A stretch of DNA of 26,378 nucleotides from JBOGGN01 sp050744165 (GTDB lineage Bacteria; Actinomycetota; Acidimicrobiia; Acidimicrobiales; Palsa-688), in the NCBI GenBank assembly GCA_050744165.1, contig JBOGGN010000231.1, positions 1 through 26,378 of the forward strand. Direction: 5' to 3'. The position numbers and the translations under genes were made by a program. Positions 15,678 through 24,602 of the stretch are shown piece after piece. Within the stretch, counting starts at the first letter, position 1. Every line of letters begins with the position of its first letter. Below the pieces are notes generated by a model that had not been told where the DNA came from, did not search any database, and saw only the letters and a list, made by a program, of their open reading frames with translations.

Positions 15678-17678
15678 TTAGCGGCGGCGAGGCTTGATGC
15701 GGGCCCGCCGGGCCATGCGGATTCCCGCCAGGGATCCGCAGACGGCGGCGCCGGCGGTGCAGATGGCGCATACCACGAAGGTGGTGATCGTCGGCTCGGG
15801 GCTGCCCAACAGCCACATGAGCCCCGCGATGTCGGCGCCCAGACCCAACCCGAGAATCCCCATCCCGATGACACCCGAGACGCCGCGCCGGCCCCGTCGA
15901 AGCGGCCGGAACAGCGACTCGAGATAGGCCACGAAGAACAGGAACAGGGCGATCAGCAGGCCTCCGGGCACCGACAGGAAGGCCGAGCCCTTGTTCTTAG
16001 CCAGGAACTTCTGCTCCTTCACGACGGTGTTGTTGGCGCCCAGCAGCTTCAGATCGCCGGTCACCGTGCCACCGGTCAGGAACTTGTCGCTGCTCTCGCT
16101 GAGCGACACCGTCGAGCTGTTGGCGGCCCCAGTGAGCGGCTGTGCGGACGAGGCTGGCAGCGGGATCCCGAAGACGCTGAACCCGAGTTGGGCCTGCGTG
16201 ACACCGGCGGGCACCTGGCTCAGGGTCACCGTCACCGGCTTGGACAGATCCAGGGTGATCGTCGAGGTGTTGGTCGGATCGGCGCCGGCCACGGTGGCCA
16301 CACCCGGCGTCAGGCCGTTGGTGGTCGCCGTCTTGGTCTTCCCGAGGCCCACCAGGGCAAGTGTGATGGTGATGAGGAACAGGACCAGCGCCGCCGCGCC
16401 GAGGGCGTATGGCGGAGCCGGCAGCTCGATGACCTGGCGTACCGGGACCAGCTCCGCTCCGCCGCCGAGCACCTCGTTGTCCATCCCGCCGACAACGTGG
16501 TCGACGACTTGAGGGCGCACGATGGTGGCCGCGGCCGCCGGTTGCGACGCCTGGGCGGCCGCCGGAACCCCGACTGTGCCAGGACCCCTCGGGACGCCCG
16601 CGGGCACCGGCCCGACGGTGGCGGGGCCGACGGTGGCCGGACCGACGGTGGCGGGACCGCTCGGGTAGGGAAGGTTGCCGCCGCTGGCGGGGGCCACGCC
16701 CGATCCGGCAGGGCCCGGCGCCACGTACCCCGATGGGCCGAAACCGGATGCGCTCGACCCGCTGGGCCGCTTGGCGCTCTCCGAAATGGGCCCGGAATCA
16801 ACGATCTGCAAGCCCGCCCTCGATAACCAGTCCGTGCCCCAGGTAGCGGTCACGGCCTCGCCGATGGCGACGCCGAAGGCCTCCGCGGTGGGGAACCGGT
16901 CGCCCGGCAATCGGGCGATCGACCGCATGGTGACCGCCGCCAATGCCGGGTCGATCCCGGGCGCCACATCCGAGAGCGGGATCGGTTGCTCGTAGACGTG
17001 GCGGTACACGATGGCCAGTGCCCCCCCATCCTCGGAGAACGGCAGGTGCCCCGACAGCAGTTCGTACATCATCACCCCGAGGGCGTAGACATCGGCCTGG
17101 GGCCCCAACTCCTTGCCCTCGGCCTGCTCAGGCGCCATGTACGCCGGGGTGCCCAGGATCTCGCCGCCTCTGGTGGCCAGCGTCTCGCCCCCGCCGACCA
17201 CTTTGGCGATGCCGAAGTCGGTGATCTTGAGGACTGCGTCGGCCGAGTAGAGGAGGTTCTCGGGCTTGACGTCGCGGTGGAGGATGCCTCGCTGGTGTGC
17301 GTACTGGAGGGCGGCGCAGGCGGCCATGGTGACCGCGCAGGTGGTCTCCGCGGTCAGGCCCTGGGTCTTGAACTGTTCCCAGAGGGTGCCGCCGGTCAGT
17401 TTCTCCATGACGAGCAGGCAGAGGCCGTCGCGCTCCACGTAGTCGTAGATCGGGACGATGTGGGGGTGGTTGAGTGCCGCCAGCACCCGGGCTTCGGCCG
17501 CGAAACGGGCCCGAACCCTAGGGTCGGCGGCGAGCGCGGTCGGGAGCTCCTTGATGGCCACGTCCCGGCGCAACTGCCGGTGCCGGGCCGCGAGGACGAC
17601 ACCGAAGCCCCCCCGACCGAGCTCGTCGCCGATGTCGTAGTCAGGCAGGGCCGCGACAATGTCGGTCCGTGCGGTCAT
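15678..17678 (-). CDS. PknB-type Ser/Thr protein kinase with four-helix C-terminal tail
   Basis: A 666-residue membrane kinase. Residues 14-275 are a canonical catalytic domain: GRGGFGVV (21-28), K43 in AIKE, HRDVKPEN (134-141), DFG (154-156) and GTPAYMAPE (176-184). A flexible Gly/Pro/Ala linker of about 140 residues contains GPATV repeats. One helix (about 424-446) leads to an extracytoplasmic beta-rich domain (about 447-570). Three more helices follow (about 572-590, 600-625 and 632-654), ending in a basic tail. The extra helices and lack of PASTA domains set it apart from PknB. It lies 21 bases downstream of the FHA gene, and the two probably form a kinase/phosphothreonine-reader pair. 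Confidence 0.92.
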   Translation of the reverse strand: MTARTDIVAALPDYDIGDELGRGGFGVVLAARHRQLRRDVAIKELPTALAADPRVRARFAAEARVLAALNHPHIVPIYDYVERDGLCLLVMEKLTGGTLWEQFKTQGLTAETTCAVTMAACAALQYAHQRGILHRDVKPENLLYSADAVLKITDFGIAKVVGGGETLATRGGEILGTPAYMAPEQAEGKELGPQADVYALGVMMYELLSGHLPFSEDGGALAIVYRHVYEQPIPLSDVAPGIDPALAAVTMRSIARLPGDRFPTAEAFGVAIGEAVTATWGTDWLSRAGLQIVDSGPISESAKRPSGSSASGFGPSGYVAPGPAGSGVAPASGGNLPYPSGPATVGPATVGPATVGPVPAGVPRGPGTVGVPAAAQASQPAAAATIVRPQVVDHVVGGMDNEVLGGGAELVPVRQVIELPAPPYALGAAALVLFLITITLALVGLGKTKTATTNGLTPGVATVAGADPTNTSTITLDLSKPVTVTLSQVPAGVTQAQLGFSVFGIPLPASSAQPLTGAANSSTVSLSESSDKFLTGGTVTGDLKLLGANNTVVKEQKFLAKNKGSAFLSVPGGLLIALFLFFVAYLESLFRPLRRGRRGVSGVIGMGILGLGLGADIAGLMWLLGSPEPTITTFVVCAICTAGAAVCGSLAGIRMARRARIKPRRR
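16612..16656. repeat. 15-bp tandem repeat, three copies, in kinase linker
   Basis: Three near-identical 15-base units with the core CCGACGGTGGC encode GPATV repeats in the linker of the membrane kinase. Being a multiple of three, copy-number change would keep the frame and only alter linker length. Confidence 0.85.
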
Positions 17679-17699
17679 GAGCTCCTAGTGCATTCGGGG

Positions 17700-19121
17700 C
17701 TAGCGGACGCCCTGATGCGAATCGAACAGAAGGATCCGCTGGCCCAGCCGCACCCGGGTGCCGGGCTTGATGGCCGAGGGCCGGTTGGGAATCAGCGGCA
17801 CCCACTCTTCCTCGCCGGGCCCGGCCAGGAAGGTGCCGTTGGCTGAGCCCCGGTCGACTGCCTTGACGGTCCAGCCGTCGATGACGAGGCCGGCGTGGAC
17901 CCGGGAAACCGTGCGGTCAGGATCATCGATGGTGAGGGGCCGAGCGCTGCCGTTGACCACGCTCGGGTCGCCGTCCGGTTCGCGGCCGATGACGTAGTCG
18001 GAGTCGAGGGTAAAGGTGGTCCCGTCATCGAAGACGATGACGCCGAGTGGCGGCCGCGGACCTTCGACGAGGTTGAGGGTGCGCTGCACCATCGAGATGC
18101 CGCACACCCCGCAGAACGGCGCCGCGGGGTCGTTGAAGTGGCCCCGCGAGCAGATGACACCCCGCACCTTGGGCGCTGAGGGATCGGCGTGGACCTGCGA
18201 ATCCTTGCCCGCGACCGGCAACGGCGAGCGCACTTCGTCGGGTTCGGGTGCTCCGAGCGCCACCGCCACGAACGGCTTCGCCTCGACGGGCGCCGGCGGC
18301 TCGCCTGCGGTGGCCGAGGGGACCGGGACGGCGGCCAGTTCGGTGGCCGGTGGTTGGGCGGGGGGCGCAGACGCCGCCGCGGGCGCGGGACCTTCAAACG
18401 ACGGTTCCACCGGCGGAGCTTGAGGAGGAGGCGGCGGAGGAGGCGGAGGAGGTGGAGGCGGCGGTGCCGCCGCAACAACGGGCTCCGCCACCGGGGCCGC
18501 GACCGGGGCCGTATGCCGCGGTGGCGATTCCGCAGCGACCGCTGGATTCACCGGGACCGGTGGTGGGGGTGGTGTTGCCGCCACCGGTGCCGCCATGGGC
18601 CCTTCGGCCGGAGCCGCGGCCATCGGAGCGGCGCCCGCGGGCCCCGCCGAGAGCCCCGACCCCGAGACCACCCCCGCGACCAGCCGCGACCGGGGGCTCG
18701 GAGGAGCCAGCGGCTTCCCGCTGGGCCCGATTTCCAAGCCGTCTATCGGGCCCGCCAGGATGCGGTCGACCCAGGTGGCGACACTGCCGCCGGAGAGGTG
18801 CTCGGTCCCCTGGGGCCCCATGATCCGGGCGTCCATGGCGCCCTGGAGGATCAGGACGAGCCCGGTGTCCGCCTGGGCGAGCAGACAGAGCGGCGGTGCG
18901 TCATCCGGGTCGCCCGCGGCCAGCACGCCCACAACCTGCCTTGCCAGCCGGCGGCCGGGGGTGGGACCGCTGGCCGATGCCGTCTCCGCGAGCGACAGGA
19001 TCTGGTCGGTAACGGCTTCCTGCGGCGGCGATGCCGGGGCGGCGACGATCGCGACACCGGGAAAGCGGGCCACCACCCCGTCGCCGGGGTGGGAACGCAA
19101 GAGCATTTCGTCGAGGTTCAT
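17700..19121 (-). CDS. FHA domain protein with zinc ribbon and proline-rich linker
   Basis: A 473-residue soluble protein. The N-terminal 150 residues form an unrecognised alpha/beta domain (starts MNLDEMLLRSHPGDG). A linker of about 170 residues is rich in Pro and Ala, with a run of 14 prolines. A zinc-ribbon-like segment follows, CSRGH then CGVC, at residues 324-340. The C-terminal FHA domain (about 359-465) shows YVIGREPDGD, SRVHAGL and GSANGTFL, the phosphothreonine-binding residues of the family. The ATG at 19121 is preferred over GTG 19205, since the extra 28 residues look non-coding. It is directly upstream of the membrane kinase and is a likely substrate or reader of its phosphorylation. 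Confidence 0.9.
   Translation of the reverse strand: MNLDEMLLRSHPGDGVVARFPGVAIVAAPASPPQEAVTDQILSLAETASASGPTPGRRLARQVVGVLAAGDPDDAPPLCLLAQADTGLVLILQGAMDARIMGPQGTEHLSGGSVATWVDRILAGPIDGLEIGPSGKPLAPPSPRSRLVAGVVSGSGLSAGPAGAAPMAAAPAEGPMAAPVAATPPPPPVPVNPAVAAESPPRHTAPVAAPVAEPVVAAAPPPPPPPPPPPPPPQAPPVEPSFEGPAPAAASAPPAQPPATELAAVPVPSATAGEPPAPVEAKPFVAVALGAPEPDEVRSPLPVAGKDSQVHADPSAPKVRGVICSRGHFNDPAAPFCGVCGISMVQRTLNLVEGPRPPLGVIVFDDGTTFTLDSDYVIGREPDGDPSVVNGSARPLTIDDPDRTVSRVHAGLVIDGWTVKAVDRGSANGTFLAGPGEEEWVPLIPNRPSAIKPGTRVRLGQRILLFDSHQGVR
18423..18464. repeat. Polyproline-coding GGN tract
   Basis: Fourteen consecutive proline codons (on the complement) lie in the linker of the FHA protein. Such a run normally needs elongation factor P for efficient translation and can also bind SH3-like or profilin-like partners. 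The role here is unknown. Confidence 0.85.
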
Positions 19122-19236
19122 GGCATGTCCACTTGTTAGAGTCGTGAGACCGGCGGCTGGGTTGGGGGCGGAATCAGGGTCGTGACGCCGCCCGAGCCTA
19201 GCCAAGCACCCGGGACGGCGACGGTCCGGCTGGAGC

Positions 19237-20760
19237 TCACCGAACGAATGACCAGCGCAACAGCGCCAGGAGCGCCAGCAGCATGACGAGCAGGATGGCG
19301 GCGGTCGAGGTCGGGGTGTTGGCGTGGCTGTTGAGCACCACGCTGAGGTTTGCCCGCAGGGTGACGCCGCACTGCGCCACGACCGTGAACTGGCCCAGGT
19401 TGGTGCCGATCGATAGGGGGGCGCTGAACCGGCCCGAGGTGTCGGCGGTGGTGGTGCCGACCGTGGTGGAGCCGATCGACAGCTGGACCACGCTCCCGGG
19501 GAGGCAGCCCTGCCCGCTCGCGGTCACCGAGCCACCCGGGGCGACGGACGGGTGGTCAAGGGCAAGGTCCAGGGCAACGGCGGTGGTCGGTGGGGTCGTG
19601 GTGGTCACGGGGATCGTGGTCGAGGTGGTGCTCGTCGAGGTGGTGCTGGTCGACGTCGACGCCGTGGTGACCGGTGTCGTCACCGGTGTGGTCAGCGGTG
19701 TTGTCACCGGCGTCGTAGGCCTCGTCGTCACCGGCGTCGTGGGCCTCGTCGTCACCGGTGTCGTGGGCCTCGTGGTGGTCACCGGGATCGTGGTGGTCAC
19801 CGGGATCGTGGTGGTGGTGGTCGATGTTGATGTCGTGCTGGTCGTAGTCGACGTCGAAGGCGAGGTGGTCGTGGGGGCCACGGTCGTGGTGGTGGTCCGC
19901 GGCGGCCGGGGTCGCGTCGTCGTCGTGGAACAGATGACCACTTGGTGGTGGAAGCCAGCCAGGGCCGTGACGCCGACCCCGCCAGACGCGGCCGCTCTAC
20001 TGGATCCGCCCCCTCCGCTGGACGCGGCCGCTCCGCTGGATCCGCTGGACGCCACTGCTCCGCCCACCCCACCGGTAGCGACCGCTCCGCCCGATCCGCC
20101 TGTCGGGCTCTTCGGGGGCACCAAGGTGCCCGGGACAATCGACACCGGGACTGTGGTAGGGCGGCTGGGACGCGTCGTCGGGCTCGTGGCCGGCGTCGAC
20201 TGGTCCGGGTCGGGCTGCGTCGTCGCTGGCGCCGAGGCCGTGGTAGATGGCGCCGAGGCCGTGGTGGGCGACGCCGAGGCCGTGGTGGGCGGCGCTGCGG
20301 CCGTGGTAGGCGGCGCCAAGACTGTGGTGGGCGACGTCCTCACCGTCGCCGCGGTGGTGGCGCTCGTGGTGCCGACCCTGGCCGGGACTGCGCCTGGTGC
20401 GGGGATGGTGGCTGTCGCCGGTGAGTCGACCGAGGTCGCCGGTGAATCGACCGAGGTCGCCGGTACCTGAGTCGCGGGCGCGAAGTCGATGGTGGTCGTG
20501 GTCTGCAGGGTGACGACCGTGGTCGTTGGCCGCCGAGGCCTGGTGGTGGTCGTCGGGCATCCCGTAGAGGCCGCCGCCAGGGCATTCTGTGACCCGCTCG
20601 ATGCTTTGGCTGCCAGGAGCGCCGTGAACAATGCGGCGCCGATGACGATTACCCGGGCCGCCGCGAAGCGGCTCCGAAGTTCGGATCGGGGTTCGAAATG
20701 CACCGGGCCCCCCCGTTTGGAGTGTCGGCCCGCGGGTTGGTCAGATCGGCTCGGGCTCAT
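19237..20760 (-). CDS. Thr/Pro-rich membrane-anchored surface protein
   Basis: A 507-residue envelope protein. A hydrophobic segment near residues 34-52 acts as signal or anchor. It is followed by about 340 residues of low-complexity Thr/Pro/Ala/Ser sequence with short tandem repeats such as RPTTPVTT and TTASAPS. The last 111 residues hold a beta-sandwich-like module with two Cys (GQGC and AQCGVTL). A final helix and a one-Arg tail (RWSFVR) close it. The same C-terminal module ends the partial surface protein at 24603-26378. The ATG at 20760 has an AAAGGA site five bases away and overlaps the preceding gene's stop by 20 bases. The Thr-rich part is probably an extended, perhaps glycosylated, stalk across the wall. 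Confidence 0.85.
   Translation of the reverse strand: MSPSRSDQPAGRHSKRGGPVHFEPRSELRSRFAAARVIVIGAALFTALLAAKASSGSQNALAAASTGCPTTTTRPRRPTTTVVTLQTTTTIDFAPATQVPATSVDSPATSVDSPATATIPAPGAVPARVGTTSATTAATVRTSPTTVLAPPTTAAAPPTTASASPTTASAPSTTASAPATTQPDPDQSTPATSPTTRPSRPTTVPVSIVPGTLVPPKSPTGGSGGAVATGGVGGAVASSGSSGAAASSGGGGSSRAAASGGVGVTALAGFHHQVVICSTTTTRPRPPRTTTTTVAPTTTSPSTSTTTSTTSTSTTTTTIPVTTTIPVTTTRPTTPVTTRPTTPVTTRPTTPVTTPLTTPVTTPVTTASTSTSTTSTSTTSTTIPVTTTTPPTTAVALDLALDHPSVAPGGSVTASGQGCLPGSVVQLSIGSTTVGTTTADTSGRFSAPLSIGTNLGQFTVVAQCGVTLRANLSVVLNSHANTPTSTAAILLVMLLALLALLRWSFVR
19703..19810. repeat. 24-bp x3 and 18-bp x2 tandem repeats in the surface-protein stalk
   Basis: Three 24-base units (19703-19774), differing by one or two bases, encode RPTTPVTT. 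Two 18-base identical units (19775-19810) follow at once. All units keep the frame. Confidence 0.85.
20228..20332. repeat. 21-bp tandem repeat, five copies
   Basis: Five 21-base units with the core GCCGAGGCCGTGGT encode seven-residue Ala/Pro/Thr repeats in the stalk of the surface protein. A second 21-base unit is repeated 2.5 times nearby, at 20414-20464 (core GTCGCCGGTGA). Confidence 0.85.
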
Positions 20761-22267
20761 GGCCGTCCTTTCGTGTACCGCCGGGTTGCAGGCTGGCGCC
20801 CACAACCAGGCTCACCAAGGCAGGAACAATGGGCACCTGCAAAGGGAAATCCACCAAGGCCACGGCCGCCACTCCAACGCACACGGCCACGGCAACGGCC
20901 CACAGGTCTGGCGCCGCCCCACGCGGGCCCGGCACGGCGGCCGCGCCCAACCGCACGATGGCAAAGGCCAGCGCCGCCAGTCCGAGGACGCCGTAGTACT
21001 TGGCATACTGCAGGGGATCGTTGTGGGTCAGCAAGGGGCCCAAGTGACCCCGACTGAGATCAGCGAGTTGGCGGGGACCCTGCCCGAAGATGCTGCCCGA
21101 CAGCACGCCGGAGAGCGCCTGATGCCAGATATGAAGCCGGTCGACGACGCTGGCCTCCCCGGAGATGCGGCGTCGCAGGGCGACCATCGCGCCCAGACAA
21201 GCGACGGCAGGAACGACGGCCAACCCGGCTCGGATTCGTAACGACGTGCGGGGCCGGCGGACCAACACCAAGGCGGCGGCACTGAGTCCGCAGGCAATCA
21301 CCGCCGGGGCAAGTTGGGGCCCGTGGTCGCGGATCGAGGGGACGAGGCCGGCCAGCGCGACCACCGCCCAGGCGACGCTCCAGAGCAGGGCCTTCGCCGT
21401 CGGACGCCACAACAGCCACAGCACGACCAGGCACAGCCCCAACGCGATGGCGGCACTGCGGGACTGGGTGGCGAGCACCCCCGTCGCCAGCGCCCAACAC
21501 CGCAGGTCGTCGCTTGGTCGTGCGAACTTGGCGGCCCGGCCGGCGGCGCACACCAAGCCGATCAGCAGGACCATGCCGGTGACGTTGGCATAGCCGATGG
21601 TCGCCGACGCTCGCCACCCTTCAGGGTCGAGGGTCGCGAACCGCGTCCAGTGCAGCGCCACCCCGAGCCAGGACAGCACGGCCAGCACCGTCGTGACCTC
21701 GACCACGATGCCGAGCAGCATCCAGCGCTCGTCGATACCCTGGGCCGACGAGCCGACCAGCCCGAAGGCCATGGCGGCCACGACCGGGATCAGAGCGTAG
21801 GGGGCATCAGCGAGGGCGCGGTTGGCTTCCGCCGCCACGACGACCGCAGCCGCCATCGGGGCCACGGTCAGCGCCCACCACCGCACGCTGGCCCACCGGC
21901 GACGCCGCGCCAATGCGACCATGCCGGCCAGGAGCGACAGGGCCAGGAACACGACCAGAGGCAGGTGGAAAAATGCGCCGCTGGCCATCGCGGCCCACAG
22001 CAGAGCGATAAACGTCCCGACGTAAACGAGGAAGCGGCCGTCGGTGACCGAGAGCTGACCGAGCCCCAACGGCGCCGCCGCCGCCGGCCTCACCGGGTCT
22101 GCCGTTCCCGATCGAGGACCTGGGCCCTCGCCAGGCACGGCGGGTTCCTGGTCCGAAGGACGCGTTCGTCCCACCCGACCGGGCTCAGGAAGGCCCCGTT
22201 CGGCAGGCAGGACGGCGGGCCCCACCGGGATCCCGGCGGAAGCCGTCTCGACGGGTGCTGAAGACAC
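20741..22267 (-). CDS. O-antigen ligase/polymerase-like membrane protein (Wzy_C-like)
   Basis: A 508-residue polytopic membrane protein. The first 75 residues are a Pro/Gly-rich cytosolic extension. About 11-12 helices follow. Near residues 375-425 a large loop holds DRLHIWHQALSG, GQGPRQL and the motif HNDPLQYAKYYGVLGL (His at 415). This H-N-x-x-L-Q...GxxGL pattern, with an upstream Arg/Trp segment, is typical of Wzy_C/WaaL-like O-antigen ligases, which join polymerised glycans or glycosylate surface proteins. The GTG start has only a weak AAGGCG site. The acceptor could be one of the adjacent Thr-rich proteins; this is inferred from the gene order. It lies 19 bases after the preceding gene. 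Confidence 0.8.
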   Translation of the reverse strand: MSSAPVETASAGIPVGPAVLPAERGLPEPGRVGRTRPSDQEPAVPGEGPGPRSGTADPVRPAAAAPLGLGQLSVTDGRFLVYVGTFIALLWAAMASGAFFHLPLVVFLALSLLAGMVALARRRRWASVRWWALTVAPMAAAVVVAAEANRALADAPYALIPVVAAMAFGLVGSSAQGIDERWMLLGIVVEVTTVLAVLSWLGVALHWTRFATLDPEGWRASATIGYANVTGMVLLIGLVCAAGRAAKFARPSDDLRCWALATGVLATQSRSAAIALGLCLVVLWLLWRPTAKALLWSVAWAVVALAGLVPSIRDHGPQLAPAVIACGLSAAALVLVRRPRTSLRIRAGLAVVPAVACLGAMVALRRRISGEASVVDRLHIWHQALSGVLSGSIFGQGPRQLADLSRGHLGPLLTHNDPLQYAKYYGVLGLAALAFAIVRLGAAAVPGPRGAAPDLWAVAVAVCVGVAAVALVDFPLQVPIVPALVSLVVGASLQPGGTRKDGHEPEPI

Positions 22268-22286
22268 CGCGACGCCTTTTTCCCAG

Positions 22287-23159
22287 CTAGCGGTCTCGAA
22301 CCGGAAGCGTGGCGCGAGGATCGTCGATCCTCGACACGGCCGTGGGGTCCGTCTCGATCGACATGTCGGGTCCGGGCCCAGAAATCAGTTCGTCGTTGGC
22401 CGGGTTGGGTGTCAGGTAGCCGACGACGAAGCCCGCGATGGCGCAGAGCAGCACGATCGGCAACCAGTGGCCGGCCGAGGGCACGAAGATCCTAAGAATG
22501 GCGAAGGCGAAGACGATGACCACGCCGAGACCCAAGCCGGGCCACAGGAAGCGCAGACCCCGACGGAAACGGTTCTCATGCAGCTTGCCGCGGGCCAGGG
22601 CCAGGAAGGCGCCGGCAAACAGAAGGGCCGTGAATACGGTGACCTCGATGGCGAAGAGCCCGAACAGCGACGTGACCCGTCCCCGCACGTCGGCGGTGAA
22701 CCTTTCGCTGGCGATGACGTGCCGGTTGGGGTCAAGAAGGCGTACCGAGGCGGGGATCAGCCCGTCGCCCTGGCCGTTCAGGGGAGCGAGATCGAGGTTG
22801 TACTGCTGCGACACGGTGGAGCCCGGTGCCACTTGCAACCCGGTCTCGGTCTCGAAGTCGAAGAACGTGATCCCGAGGGCGCTCCCCGACAATGCGACGG
22901 AGTTGACCGTGACGGTACTGGCGCCGTTGTTGGTCACCGTGACCCCGACCAGCGCGGGCGCGGTCGGATTGAGCTTCACCGGGTTGGACCCGCTGCTATT
23001 GGCAACCGAATGGCCGTTGACCGTGAATGTCGCGGTCACCGTGCCGGCTGCCTGAGCAGCCGAGCCCATCCATGTGAGTGCCCCGACCCCCAGCAACATG
23101 GCCACCGCCACAAGCCGTGCCAACTGGGCTTTTGTCCGCCCCGTCCACATGTCGCGCAT
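22287..23159 (-). CDS. Secreted beta-domain protein with C-terminal membrane helices
   Basis: A 290-residue envelope protein with no recognised family. A signal peptide (hydrophobic near residues 14-33, ending AAQAAG) leads to an extracytoplasmic beta-sandwich-like domain of about 130 residues, with conserved-looking VGVTVTNNGASTVTV strands. Three helices follow near residues 163-255. The C-terminal 40 residues are acidic and polar. The start is ambiguous. ATG 23159 gives a normal signal peptide. ATG 23213 overlaps the upstream gene's stop as TGATG and would add an 18-residue cytosolic leader; translational coupling favours it. The two neighbours on either side are also exported or membrane proteins. 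Confidence 0.78.
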   Translation of the reverse strand: MRDMWTGRTKAQLARLVAVAMLLGVGALTWMGSAAQAAGTVTATFTVNGHSVANSSGSNPVKLNPTAPALVGVTVTNNGASTVTVNSVALSGSALGITFFDFETETGLQVAPGSTVSQQYNLDLAPLNGQGDGLIPASVRLLDPNRHVIASERFTADVRGRVTSLFGLFAIEVTVFTALLFAGAFLALARGKLHENRFRRGLRFLWPGLGLGVVIVFAFAILRIFVPSAGHWLPIVLLCAIAGFVVGYLTPNPANDELISGPGPDMSIETDPTAVSRIDDPRATLPVRDR

Positions 23160-23212
23160 GCTAATCCGACGGTGTGACCATGGGTCGGGTGGGGTTGCAG
23201 TCCGGCTCAACA

Positions 23213-24418
23213 TCACGGAATGTCGATGCTGACGAGGGGGCAATCCACGACGATCCCGCTGGCCCCGAAGGGGGCGCCGTTGAGCCCGGTGAGGACCCCG
23301 CCGCCCGGGCCGATGTGGGGGTCGGCGTTGACCTCACTGTTGACCACGGTGTCGACATCTCGAAGCTGGATTCGATCCCCAGCGGCGATGGCGTCGGTGG
23401 TCCAAGTCGCGAAGTGGACATCCCAGAGCGGGCTGTACAGGGTGCTGCCGACGTTGGCGTGTTGGGCGAGCGTGGGTGTCTCATGCAGCAGGTTGCGAGG
23501 TGACTGGAACGGCACCTTTGACTCAACCGCGAAACTCAATCCCTGGGCCAGGGGGTTGTCGTCGCCGGTGGGGCCGTTGGTGAAGGCGATAAGTTCTTCT
23601 CGGGCGGAGGTGGCCATGTCCTCGTCGCCAGGTGACGGAGCGGCGTTCAGGTTGGGGGCGTAGGTGACGTCCTCGAGCGTGGCGGCCAGCTTGTCGGAGG
23701 CGTCAAATGACGCGTAGTGGACTTCCTTGTTTTCGTAGAACCCCATCGTGGCCCGGTACTCCACCTTCATGTGGGCCTTGTCGATCAGCACCACCTTCGC
23801 CGCCTGGCCGGAGGCATTGGCGACCTGGGGGGCGTTCTCCACGGTGCCGTTGGGAAGCTGGATGAGCGGCGAGTAGGTGTCGTCGGCGAGCGACGGGGGC
23901 GAGAACTGCGTCGGGGGAAACCCGTCGGGCCCCGCCACCAGCTGCCGTGCGTGCCCGAAGCTAACCGTGCCCGGGAAATGAACCGTGCCGTTGGTGTCCT
24001 GGGTCACCACCTGGACCGCCTTGGTGCCCTTGGCGTTGGCCAGCTTGGGGGCGAAGTTGACCCCGAGGGAGTCGGACAGGGCCTGGTCGGACGTGTCGGT
24101 GATCACGTAATAGACCGTCTGACCGTTCGGGCCAGTCCCCATGTGCAAAGGCAGGGTGAAGACGGTCACGCTGGTGGTGCCGTTCTCGCAGGCGCTGGTG
24201 TTGAAGCGGAAGTGGCCGGCACCGGAATGACCGTTGTCGTCGCCCACGCACGTCGCTGGCGTTTGGCTCGTGGCCACGTTGGTCGTGCCAGTGTTCCCGG
24301 CCTTAGCGGTCTTCGAGGGTGGCGCCGTCGTGCCACAGGCGGCGAGTAGCGCCGCCGTCAACAAGCCGGCGCCGGCCCCAACCGCGAGCCTGCCGGCGTT
24401 CGTCGAGTGCCGTCTCAC
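23213..24418 (-). CDS. Secreted lipoprotein, unknown family
   Basis: A 401-residue predicted lipoprotein. The N-terminus, MRRHSTNAGR, is followed by a hydrophobic stretch with the lipobox LLAAC (Cys 28). The mature part starts with a Thr/Lys/Ala linker and continues as a globular domain of about 340 residues, with paired Cys (CVGDD, SACENG) near the front. Repeated Val/Thr-rich strands such as VTVFTLPLHMGTG and YYVITDTSDQAL follow. It ends SGIVVDCPLVSIDIP. No catalytic motif is visible. GTG 24418 is chosen because a GGGGG ribosome-binding run lies seven bases upstream; the frame stays open to 24562, but that leader looks non-coding and would disrupt the signal peptide. Its stop overlaps the alternative start of the next gene. 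Confidence 0.82.
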   Translation of the reverse strand: MRRHSTNAGRLAVGAGAGLLTAALLAACGTTAPPSKTAKAGNTGTTNVATSQTPATCVGDDNGHSGAGHFRFNTSACENGTTSVTVFTLPLHMGTGPNGQTVYYVITDTSDQALSDSLGVNFAPKLANAKGTKAVQVVTQDTNGTVHFPGTVSFGHARQLVAGPDGFPPTQFSPPSLADDTYSPLIQLPNGTVENAPQVANASGQAAKVVLIDKAHMKVEYRATMGFYENKEVHYASFDASDKLAATLEDVTYAPNLNAAPSPGDEDMATSAREELIAFTNGPTGDDNPLAQGLSFAVESKVPFQSPRNLLHETPTLAQHANVGSTLYSPLWDVHFATWTTDAIAAGDRIQLRDVDTVVNSEVNADPHIGPGGGVLTGLNGAPFGASGIVVDCPLVSIDIP

Positions 24419-24533
24419 GATGTTTCCCCCTTCTTGTGCGATGGCCGGTCGAGCCGCCAATCCGCGTTGGTCTTCAGGTTGTTGGGCCCCGGATGTGTCC
24501 GTGTCTGTTCCATAAGACCCGTTAGAGGTCCGA

Positions 24534-24562
24534 GAGATACGGAAAACGTTCGATCGTACCAA
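24534..24562 (-). promoter_or_regulatory. Candidate promoter of the lipoprotein gene
   Basis: On the complement, TTGGTA (24557-24562) and TATCTC (24534-24539) are spaced 17 bases apart. Transcripts would have a leader of about 110 bases before GTG 24418. Two CGATCG copies (24551-24556 and 24571-24576), 20 bases apart, flank the -35. The surrounding 24419-24602 gap holds no coding sequence that I can support. Confidence 0.3.
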
Positions 24563-24602
24563 TCGACTTCCGATCGCGTTCCAAGTAGACCGGGCAAGGC
24601 TG

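Noticed and set aside
15528..16826. A 432-residue open frame on the + strand over the kinase 3' end
   Set aside because: It includes the terminator hairpin and is antisense to the transmembrane tail of the kinase.
19283..20470. A Val/Gly-rich 395-residue frame on the + strand
   Set aside because: It is the complement of Thr/Pro repeat codons (ACC read as GGT or GTG) and has no ribosome-binding site or signal peptide.
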